A program made the translations under genes and the position numbers. The notes under the pieces are model-generated. The model was not told the DNA's origin. It did not search any database and saw only the letters and a program-made list of their open reading frames with translations. Positions 53,928 to 62,442 of a stretch of DNA of 64,000 nt are shown here, in pieces (position 1 is the stretch's first letter; every line of letters begins with the position of its first letter). Source of the stretch: Dactylis glomerata (Eukaryota > Streptophyta > Magnoliopsida > Poales > Poaceae); the NCBI GenBank assembly GCA_007115705.1, contig QXEO01000546.1, positions 13,040,465-13,104,464 of the forward strand. The letters run 5' to 3'.

Positions 53928-56900
53928 AAATTATCTTTGTTATCCTCACCAAACTTTTGGCCGGTGTTCAGCATCGATTTAGCAGGTGACGGAAAGCTGG
54001 GGTATGGGTTTACATCCGCTGATGAGCTAGAGGAGATTGACATCGGTCCTGGGGATAAGCCACGACCGACATTTATCAGCAAAAAGTTAGATCCGAATCT
54101 GCGGGGTCCGATGATAGCTTTGTTGAAAGAATATCCAGATTGCTTTGCCTGGGACTATACGGAGATGCCCGGGTTAGACAGGAGCATCATTGAGCATCGG
54201 CTCCCGCTTAAAAAAGGGTTTCGGCCATTCCAGCAGCGAGCACGACAGATGAAGGCCGAAATTTTAGAGGAAGTCAAGAAAGAGATCGAGAAAATGTTGA
54301 AAGCTGGGTTCATCAGGCCATGCAGGTATGCTGAGTGGATTTCTAGTATCGTACCTGTAGAGAAAAAGGATGGCCGATGGCGTGTTGCCATAGATTTTCG
54401 GGATCTCAATAGAGCCACTCCAAAGGATGAGTATCCGATGCCGGTAGCAGAGACATTGATCAACGCAGCTGCTGGTCATAAGGTCTTGAGCTTTATGGAT
54501 GGCAATGCCGGTTACAATCAAATTTTTATGGCTCCAGAAGATATACACAAGACTGCGTTCAGAGTCCCAGGTTCGGTGGGGTTGTTCGAATATGTAGTCA
54601 TGACATTTGGACTGAAGAATGCCGGCGCCACATACCAAAGAGCCATGAATTACATTTTCCATGATCTGATCGGCAAGCTGGTGGAGATTTATATCGATGA
54701 CGTGGTAGTCAAGTCTGCTTCAGTACAAGGACACTTGGACGATCTGCGACGCGTCCTGGACCGAACCAGAAAATTCGGACTACGGATGAATCCAAAGAAG
54801 TGTGCCTTCGGTGTGACGGCCGGTCAGTTCTTGGGTTTCTTGGTCCATGAACGCGGAATTGAGATCGGCCTGAAAAGTCAGGAGGCAGTGCGAACAATGA
54901 AGCCACCTACCACGAAGAAAGAACTGCAGTGTCTCATCGGCAAGATCAACTTCGTCAGAAGGTTCATCTCCAATCTGTCAGGAAGAATAGAGCCGTTCAT
55001 GGGACTGGTGAAAATTAAATCTGACGAGGAGTTCCGCTGGGGGACAGAACAACAACGAGCCTTCGACGAGATCAAAGAATATCTAACGAAGCCGCCAGTG
55101 TTGGTTCCACCGCAGCAGGATAGGCCGTTCTACATTTACTTGTCGGTGGCTGACACGTCCATCGCCTCGGTGGTGGTACAAGTTTATGATGGTCTGGAGC
55201 GAGTTGTGTTTTACATCAGCAGAAGGATGCTGGATGCAGAGACGAGATATCCTGAGATCGAGAAGTTATGCCTCTGCCTATTTTTCACCTGCACCAAGCT
55301 GCGACACATCTTGCTGTCAGCAGAGATTATCATCATATGCAAATCAGATGTCATAAAACATATGCTGTCGGCCCCTGTGTTGAAAGGCCGACTCGGCAAA
55401 TGGATGTTTGCATTATCGGAATTTGATATCCGGTATCAACCCGCCAAAGCGGTTAAGGGACAAGCGTTGGCCGATCTCATTGCTGAACGAATCAACACTG
55501 ATGTAGCAGCACTGTCTGTACGTGCATGGGCTATGTTTTTCGATGGATCGGCTTGTGATGATGGTTGCGGCATCGGCATTCTACTCGTGTCGCCCCGGGG
55601 GGCAACATATTCCTTCTCCATCAGGCTATCTACCCCTTGCACCAACAATGTCGCTGAGTATGAGGCAATACGCAAGGGAATGGAGTTGCTCATTGAAGCC
55701 GGAGCAGAAGCAGTGGAACTTTTTGGAGACTCCAAATTGGTGATTTCCCAACTCACGGACGAATACAAGTGTGAGAGCGAGTCACTCTTCCCATTATGGT
55801 TGCAATGCCGTGAGCTGATGGCACAGTTCAGGTATCTAAACTTTAACTGGATCCCGCGGTCGCAGAATACCGAGGCGAATGATCTTGCACAGATGGCTTC
55901 AGGCTACAAAGACATAGCAGATGGAACTGATGTTCAGGTACAGTTCCTGGAGGCGGACGACTGGAGAGCCGATATCTTCAATTACTTGAAAGATTCGGCT
56001 CGGGGGGCACCTAAACGGATAAGGTACAAGGCCATGAAGTATGTGTTTATTGGGGATGACATGTTCTACAGGACTTTGGAAGGGTTACTGCTCAAATGTC
56101 TGGGGCCAGCCGAGGCAAATCGGCTTCTACACGAGGTACACGAAGGCGCATGTGGAACTCACCAATCGGCTCACAAGATGAAATGGTTGATCAGGCGATC
56201 AGGGTTTTATTGGCCCACCATGCTTGAGGACTGTTTTAAGTACTATAAAGGGTGTCAAGCATGTCAGAAATTTGGGAAGATTCAGATGGTACCTGCATCA
56301 GCGATGAACCCCATCATCAAGCCTTGGCCATTCCGAGGTTGGGGCATGGATATGATTGGCAAGATCAACCCTCCATCAAGCAAAGGCCACATGTGGATTT
56401 TGGCCATTACGGATTATTTCACTAAATGGGTGGAAGCCGTCCCTATGAAGTCAGTAAACTCGAAGGATGTTATCAATTTCGTGAAAGAACATGTCATTCA
56501 TAGATTCGGGATTCCCCAAACTATCACGACCGATGGAGGTTCGGTCTTCATTTCTCACGAGTTCAGAGAGTTCTGCGAGGACACGGGAGTTAAGCTGATC
56601 CGATCATCTCCATACTATGCTCAAGCAAATGGGCAAGCTGAAGCGTCCAATCAGAGCCTTATCAAGCTGATCAAGAGAAAAATCGATGAGCACCCTAGGC
56701 GTTGGCACGAGGTTTTGTCAGAAGCTTTGTGGGCTTATCGCATGTCATGTCATGGAGCGATAAAAACCTCGCCATACCATCTAGTCTATGGACAAGAAGC
56801 CGTATTGCCATGGGAGATTACGGCTGGATCGAGACGTGTCACTTTTCAGAACGATCTAACAACTGAAGAATATGCAGCCCTGATGAGTGACAGTGTTGAG

Positions 56901-57221
56901 GATTTAACTGAACTTAGGCTGTGGTCGCTTGAGAAAATTAAAGAGAACAAAGCCAAGGTAGCTCGTGCATATAATAAGAAGGTGAGACCAAAGGAGTTCC
57001 ACGTTGGGGATCTGGTATGGGAAGCTGTATTGCCATTGGGAACTAAGGATGCAGCATACGGTAAATGGTCTCCAAATTGGCACGGGCCATACAGGGTCGA
57101 CCAAGTTTTAAGGGGCAACGCGTACATGCTTGAGGAGCTGGACGGTGTGAAATTCCCAGTGGCTGTTAACGGTCAGCATCTCAAGAAATATTTCCCAAGC
57201 ATGTGGGATGATGGACAGTGA
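53817..57221 (+). CDS. Pol polyprotein: RT, two RNase H domains, integrase
   Basis: The frame is open from about 53751. The first ATG is at 53817 (M-S-C-S-R-S), giving 1134 residues. RT lies at about 140-330, with W-R-V-A-I-D-F-R-D-L-N, F-M-D-G-N-A-G-Y-N-Q, F-G-L-K-N-A-G-A-T-Y-Q and catalytic Y-I-D-D at 292-295. The first RNase H (about 395-520) reads Y-L-S-V-A-D where a catalytic Asp is expected, so it looks dead. A second, archaeal-type RNase H (about 570-700) has F-F-D-G-S-A, E-Y-E-A and F-G-D-S-K. Integrase follows: H-x4-H, C-x2-C zinc finger (about 775-820), then a D-D-E core (T-D-G-G-S-V-F and Q-A-N-G-Q-A-E). The frame is intact. It is offset by -1 relative to gag-protease. Confidence 0.93.
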   Translation: MSCSRSREIPYHCRAQISCKPSLSNAIKKGADSGNRPKLSLLSSPNFWPVFSIDLAGDGKLGYGFTSADELEEIDIGPGDKPRPTFISKKLDPNLRGPMIALLKEYPDCFAWDYTEMPGLDRSIIEHRLPLKKGFRPFQQRARQMKAEILEEVKKEIEKMLKAGFIRPCRYAEWISSIVPVEKKDGRWRVAIDFRDLNRATPKDEYPMPVAETLINAAAGHKVLSFMDGNAGYNQIFMAPEDIHKTAFRVPGSVGLFEYVVMTFGLKNAGATYQRAMNYIFHDLIGKLVEIYIDDVVVKSASVQGHLDDLRRVLDRTRKFGLRMNPKKCAFGVTAGQFLGFLVHERGIEIGLKSQEAVRTMKPPTTKKELQCLIGKINFVRRFISNLSGRIEPFMGLVKIKSDEEFRWGTEQQRAFDEIKEYLTKPPVLVPPQQDRPFYIYLSVADTSIASVVVQVYDGLERVVFYISRRMLDAETRYPEIEKLCLCLFFTCTKLRHILLSAEIIIICKSDVIKHMLSAPVLKGRLGKWMFALSEFDIRYQPAKAVKGQALADLIAERINTDVAALSVRAWAMFFDGSACDDGCGIGILLVSPRGATYSFSIRLSTPCTNNVAEYEAIRKGMELLIEAGAEAVELFGDSKLVISQLTDEYKCESESLFPLWLQCRELMAQFRYLNFNWIPRSQNTEANDLAQMASGYKDIADGTDVQVQFLEADDWRADIFNYLKDSARGAPKRIRYKAMKYVFIGDDMFYRTLEGLLLKCLGPAEANRLLHEVHEGACGTHQSAHKMKWLIRRSGFYWPTMLEDCFKYYKGCQACQKFGKIQMVPASAMNPIIKPWPFRGWGMDMIGKINPPSSKGHMWILAITDYFTKWVEAVPMKSVNSKDVINFVKEHVIHRFGIPQTITTDGGSVFISHEFREFCEDTGVKLIRSSPYYAQANGQAEASNQSLIKLIKRKIDEHPRRWHEVLSEALWAYRMSCHGAIKTSPYHLVYGQEAVLPWEITAGSRRVTFQNDLTTEEYAALMSDSVEDLTELRLWSLEKIKENKAKVARAYNKKVRPKEFHVGDLVWEAVLPLGTKDAAYGKWSPNWHGPYRVDQVLRGNAYMLEELDGVKFPVAVNGQHLKKYFPSMWDDGQ

Positions 57222-57229
57222 AATATGGG

Positions 57230-57302
57230 GGCCGATACATGAAATCGGCCAGTAAAAAAAATATATCCAGTGAAACATGGGGGCCGATACATGAAATCGG
57301 CC
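57230..57302. repeat. Two GGCCGAT hairpins directly after pol
   Basis: GGCCGAT-ACATGAA-ATCGGCC occurs at 57230-57250 and again at 57282-57302 as a 52-base direct repeat, each followed by an A-run. The first starts nine bases after the pol stop. Confidence 0.88.
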
Positions 57303-57376
57303 AAATAAAAAAAAACAATGCACAGCCATCGACTCTCGAGGTTCAGACTGTTACGAGCAGGTGTCAGGTTACATGG

Positions 57377-60300
57377 CTACTGAAGGAATGCCTCGAAGGC
57401 ACGAAGGGCGTCAGCACGGACACGATCCACTTCGGCGATCTCGGCTACGTCATCATCGTCCTTGCCCGTCACTAGCTGCTTGCTCAGGGCACGTATTTCT
57501 GCCAGATCAGTTTTCAGTTGAGCTTTGAGGCCTTCTGCTTCGTCTTGGGAGCGGGCGATGAATGCTTCCTTGTCATGAATGAGCTTTTTAGTCGCCCGGA
57601 CCTTCTCTTCAAGGTCTTCCAATTCCTTTTTTAAGGATGCAAGCTCGGCGGTGCTGACAGAGGTGTCAGTTTTGGCATCCAGAGACGCCTTTTTCTCATT
57701 GAGCCGCTGACATTTGGCTGCAATATCGGCCTTCAGTGGGAGTTGGGCGTGGCGTAGATTGATCCTCTCACGAGCCAACTTCACCCTTGACCCGTAGAAA
57801 GACAGAGTCACAACTGGCCAAAGCTTCACCTGCAATGCTACCGGGAGTTGGTCCTTGATGTCGTCAAGAATACTCTTCACCTCTTCAGAACCCTCGACCA
57901 ACCTCTCGATTGGGGAGGACAGCAAGGCTTTGAGACGCTGGAATTGAGGTAGAACAGCGCTTGCTCGTGGTTCATCGTTGGCGGCAGAGGGAGCTGGTTC
58001 GATGGATTCAGGGTCGAACGTCAGCAAGCCTGAGATATCACAACCCTGGCAGGCAGAAGTGGCGTCAGTATGCGTCAAACAGGGAAGGATGAGTCGAAAG
58101 AAGCGAACATACCTCTCCTGAGATCAGGGGGAAAGCCGACGGCGAGACAATCGGCTCGTGTATTGTTGCTGAGGGCTTGGCCAGATTGGCAACCGTTTCA
58201 TCTACACCTTCAGGGATTACTAGATCCAGGCTTGCGGAAGACATCGGCACTTCCTCGACTTTCCCACTAGGAGTGTCCTTCGTCTGCATGAAAGGTGCTT
58301 AGCCGATGTGAATAGCAATGAATCGGCATAAAAAGGAGTGGTAAGAGTATGGAGGATAATTACTTTCGAAGCCTCCTGGCTCGAAGAAGAAGTTTGCAGT
58401 CCCTTGCGAGCCCTCTTGGGGCTCACAGCTTGCCCCGCCTCGACTGATGCTCGGGGGGCAACAGGTTCAGGAACAGGCCTTTTCCTGGAAGCCGATGGTG
58501 GCACATCTGGCTGGCTCGGTGTGGTGGTTCTCTCCGAATCTGCTGAGCTCGAATCTCCTCGATTGAGTTGTGTTTCCTCGCTGGAGGTGTCTTCGATGGA
58601 GACCTGTAAGAAAGGGAGAGTTGGTAAGCACGAGCACGTTTACAAAGATAAATGAGATCAACCAAGGCATGAATCAGCGTACGTGCGAGCTCTCTGGAGA
58701 AGGGCTCCGGCGTCTCAAAAGTTTCTTGGCCACTATCTTCCTCACCGCCGTTCTTGTTTTAGTTGGAATTCGGGAGGCAGCTGACCCGGAAGTTGCTTGG
58801 CTCTTGGAAGCCGATTTTGGTGATATCGGCTGGTTCTGCATCACGACCTGTTTCAAAGGTGGCGAGTTTTTGTAGAAAAGGACCACAGGAGCAGGTGGGA
58901 GGAATTCGAAGGGGGAGCCATCCTCGTTAGTAGGTTCTGGACCATCTTGTTGCTGCAAGGAGACAGAGCAGGATATTGAAAGAATCGTCGTGAGCTGCAT
59001 CAAGAAAATTTGAAAATTTGCAAGTAGCAGTACCTGTTCTATGGGGATGTCATATTCAGCATCGAGCTGTTCCAGCAATGGTCCCAGAGCTCTCCTGAAG
59101 GCATGAGTCTTCCACATTGACCACCAGTTCTCAAAACCATCGGTTGATGAAGCGAAAGTGAGGTTGTTAGGAATTGGGATGGTCAGAGCATCGAAGAAAG
59201 AATAACACCTCTGACTGATGAGAGAATCGGGCAGGTCAGCTCTGCTCTCTGTGAGGTGGTGGAGAAAGAAATGAGGAGGTACTTGCCCAAGGCCAAATTG
59301 CCGAGCTGCTACGACCGGCTGGTAGAACTCGTATCCAGGTTTGATTATTCTGTTGGAGGTGCTCATGCCAACTGGGAGGAACATGGACGGATCACGGTGG
59401 AGAATAGCTGCCGAGTGCTAGTGTCATCGGCAAAGTTGTCCAGCCTGAAGGAGATTGGATTTTCAAAATTTTCCGATTCCTCCGTGTAAGGAAAGAAGAT
59501 AGGATTGTCCAGGCCTTGGAAGAAAATGCTGAACCACTTGGATGCTTCATGAGGGATCAGTTTACTACCTGGCAGGCTGTACAGAGCTTGGCCGTAGCTG
59601 GTGCATCGGATTTGCTTCCCTTTGACATCTGGAAAGGTGCAACTTGCCAAAAGGGGGAAGTTTGGGATATGGTTTTGAAAGTACAGCTGAGCCCATAGTT
59701 GAAGAAACCACCAAGGACCTCCTGTTTTGACTGCTATGTGGGAGGATAGTTTGGCAGACATCAACTGGAGATATCGATAGACTTCTCCAAGGAACAGTTT
59801 ACCGATGCCAAGTTGAGTGCCTCTGGCAAGTTCGTAGGCCAAGGGAAGATAATTCTTGGTTGGAGCAAGGGAAGGGCCACAGAATATAAAATGTTCCAGC
59901 CAGAAATTGAGGAAGGCCGTGTGTTCTTTCTCTGTGACAGGGCCCTTAGTTTTCATGTGGCTTCGAAGATAAGCACCCCAGTTCGTGCAATCTGTTTTGG
60001 AAGAAAGCTTGAAGGGGACTTTTGGCAGCATAAAAGCAGAGGGGCTGGGTGATGTGACGTCCAGACCAGTGATCATCACCACGTCTAACAGAGTTGGTGT
60101 CATGGGGCCATGGCCGAACATGAAGCAGTTCAGAGCATCAGACCAGAAGTAGCCGATGGTTTTTAGAAGATTCTCATGTTTCTCAAGGGGAGACAGTGAC
60201 AAAGTCAAGGCATCGGCTATTCCTGTGGTTTCCCATTGGGATTGGTAAGTTTTGGCTACCCTACTGTACCAAGAAACCCAATATTCGGGAGGATTAGGCC

Positions 60301-60399
60301 AGGCTCGTAAGCAGTCGGCCCAAGAATCTAAATCTAAGTTTTGGCTTACGAAGGGAATTCTGTTTGCCTCGCAAGAGATCAGATGGGCAGGACTAGATT
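57377..60399 (-). CDS. Antisense plant mobile domain gene, spliced, with a frameshift
   Basis: Exons on the minus strand are 60399-59034, 58952-58683, 58603-58364, 58283-58113 and 58045-57377. The four introns are GT-AG, 67-81 bases, all in phase 0, and the three middle exons are exact multiples of three. The first listed exon starts after a TACAG acceptor at 60400. It encodes a PMD (PF10536): W-V-S-W-Y-S-R-V, L-K-T-I-G-Y-F-W-S-D-A-L, T-L-L-D-V-V-M-I-T-G-L-D-V and F-E-N-W-W-S-M-W-K. The tail is Ser/Pro-rich with K-R-P-V-P-E-P and P-K-R-A-R-K-G basic motifs (possible nuclear signals). The last exon ends in a long coiled coil and a TGA at 57377. The frame shifts once near 59380 (the frame closing Q-L-A-stop overlaps that starting F-L-P-V-G-M-S-T). 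This looks like a one-base loss, so this copy may be dead. Role unknown. Confidence 0.78.
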
Positions 60400-60527
60400 C
60401 TGTACGGGGGCCAAGGCAAAATCAAATTGGGGAGAAGCAAGCTTTGTTGATTCCAAAGATGGTTGTTTACAATGAAGCCGATTGCTTACAAAATGGGGAT
60501 CTACTACTAGTACTACTACTTCCTAAT

Positions 60528-61029
60528 CTAAAAGGCGGCGTCGTCGTCGTCGCCGTTGCCATTGCCGCCGCCGTCTTCGCTATCATCGGCGCTGCTGCCG
60601 GCGTAGTCCTCACCGCTGCTGCTGAAGTTGTCAGCGGGGGGCCTCCTCGTCCTCGTCCTCGTCGTCGGTGTCCTCGCTGGACCCGGCGCGGAAGCGCTTC
60701 ACCGGCGGGTACTCGTCGGAGGAGGTGTCCTCCTCTGCTTCTTCCTCCTCATCGGAGGAGCTGATGTCCTCGCCCCAGGACACGGCGTCGTCGGCGCTCT
60801 CCGCCTCCAGTTCCCCGTCGACGAGGAATTGGAAGTCCTCCTCGCCGTCGGTCAGGGACTCGTCGTCCTCTGACTGGGCGGCGAAGTCCCAGTCTCTCTC
60901 GTCCCACCATTGTGGGGCGAGAGCTTCGTACGCCGCCATTGGCGGGTGCTCCGGCGTCGGCTCCCGGTTAACAGAGTCGGAGGATTGGAAGGAGAGGCCG
61001 GAGGTGTTGGAGGAAGAAGAGGAGGCCAT
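60528..61029 (-). pseudogene. Acidic Ser-rich first ORF of the antisense unit, frameshifted
   Basis: The start is an ATG at 61029 (M-A-S-S-S-S-S-N). The product is rich in Asp, Glu and Ser with the segment Y-E-A-L-A-P-Q-W-W-D-E-R-D-W-D-F. A stop occurs at 60631 just after a run of six G (60636-60641). If one base of that run is ignored, the acidic reading continues (N-F-S-S-S-G-E-D-Y-A-G) to a stop at 60528. It is either a separate short gene or the first exon of the downstream PMD gene. I favour a one-base insertion in the homopolymer, real or from sequencing. Confidence 0.55.
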
Positions 61030-61090
61030 GGTGGAGGAAGAGGATTTTTTGGCTATTGGAGAAGAATGAGGATGCAAATGGTTCGGATGG

Positions 61091-61100
61091 ATTTAAATAA
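61091..61100 (-). promoter_or_regulatory. Candidate TATA box of the antisense gene
   Basis: The minus strand reads TTATTTAAAT, 62 bases upstream of the ATG at 61029. That leaves room for a transcription start and a short leader, so the antisense gene appears to have its own promoter in the 230 bases before the 3' LTR. Confidence 0.5.
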
Positions 61101-61289
61101 GGGGAATAGTGGAAGGTGGTTCAATGCCATAGCGGTTTTCGAGAATGTGGTGCCAGAGTTGTCAAATCGTGTATTGCGGAGAAGTTGAGAAGGCGAGGCA
61201 TCATGATGAGGAGGCGATACGACGGTTCTGCTCTGCGGCGCGTGACCCGATGAAGAAAAAACAGAGTGGTTTTGGAATTATTATTGCCA

Positions 61290-61305
61290 AAACCAGGGGG
61301 GCATG
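61290..61305 (+). promoter_or_regulatory. Polypurine tract
   Basis: AAACCAGGGGGGCATG directly precedes the 3' LTR at 61306 and is the expected plus-strand primer site. Confidence 0.7.
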
Positions 61306-62437
61306 TGTTATCGCCACATTTTGGCCAAATAAGGAGGTGGGCCGTAATCAAGATGGGCTTGGAGGCTGGATCGGCCTTGCGCGTGGATTTGGGATAATTG
61401 CCCGTGTATCTGTATATTATGATAGAGTACGTTTCGGTTTAAACAAGAGATAGAGTTGTTAGGTTTATTCCAAAGATAGAAAGTCTCCGGACTATAAATA
61501 TGTACCTAGGGTTATTGAGAAAGGAGGACGACCACGTTCGCAACAAACACAATCTCGGCGCATCGCCACCCCTTGTTTCGAGGGTTTCTTTCAGGTAAGC
61601 GTCGTGCTGCCTAGATCGCATCTCGCGATCTAGGCAGCATCTGCTTATGTGTTATTTGGTGTTGCTCGTACTGAAGCCTTGTTGATGGCGAGTAATACTG
61701 TTATCATAGATCTGTTTGGGCTAGCATCAGTGCTTTTTGTTTCTGTTTGCTTAGTCATGCTGCCCCTAGAGATCTCGCTGCCTTTGCACCTATTTTGGGT
61801 GTAAGGGCAGCATCTTGCTTGATCTTTATTCAGTCGATTCAATCTGTCATAGTTGTTCCTTGTTCTCCAAGGATTAGTTTAATATCCGCATGGTCAGGCC
61901 TCACAAACGGGTTGAACGGTCCAGTAGTACGTAAGGATATGGTTTGCTAATTCGAGAGGAGTTGTTCCGGGAATTGACTATACGTTGGTTTTTTGGCCTC
62001 CTCTAGGGTTAGTTTCTGTTATCTTTCGTATCTACCAGGCTCAATTACATGTGGGATGTTCCAATTATGTGGTGAAAGCGTTAAACTGTCGTAGATCGAT
62101 TTGACTTGTATTGATAAAGCAAAACCCCATGTTATCGTAGATCCAATGCAGATCCATGGGACAATCGGCTACCTGAGCCGATTCACAGGGAAACCTGAGA
62201 GCCGATCGAGGCTCGTATTTAATGTTTACATGTCTGCCATGCAGGAAACCAATCGAAGCAATCCATCACCTTCCTGATCAGGTATAGGTCAGGTGGCACG
62301 CCCTTGCATCAGCCAGGACGTGTGCCGGAGTTTTGCGGGCCGTTGACCGAGGGACCAGGGCCCACCAGCAGCTCTGGGAGCCTCCCGGCTCTTCGTGTTG
62401 CTCGTCGCTGCTCGCCGGTGGGTTTTGACAGGCAACA
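61306..62437 (+). repeat. 3' LTR of the Retand-type element
   Basis: It has the same 1132-bp length and ends as the 5' LTR, with about seven substitutions and no indels seen. The hairpins and splice donor are conserved. Confidence 0.92.
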
Positions 62438-62442
62438 GGCGC
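62438..62442. repeat. Target site duplication GGCGC (right)
   Basis: Exact repeat of 49308-49312. Confidence 0.9.

Larger units (their letters stand above)
49313..62437 (+). mobile_element. Complete Tat/Retand-type Ty3-Gypsy retrotransposon with an antisense gene
   Basis: The element is 13,125 bp with 1132-bp LTRs differing at about seven sites and a 5-bp target duplication. On the plus strand there is gag-protease (50503-53736) and pol (53817-57221) with RT, two RNase H domains and integrase. The 4 kb between pol and the 3' LTR holds a spliced gene on the opposite strand. Dual RNase H and an antisense gene in this position are features of the Tat lineage (Retand/RIRE2). The intact gag and pol frames and LTR similarity point to recent insertion, roughly 0.2-0.3 million years at the commonly used grass rate of 1.3e-8 per site per year. 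Confidence 0.93.

Noticed and set aside
60077..61069. Plus-strand frames of 133 and 170 residues between pol and the 3' LTR
   Set aside because: They are complements of the acidic antisense ORF; composition and splice signals support the minus strand.
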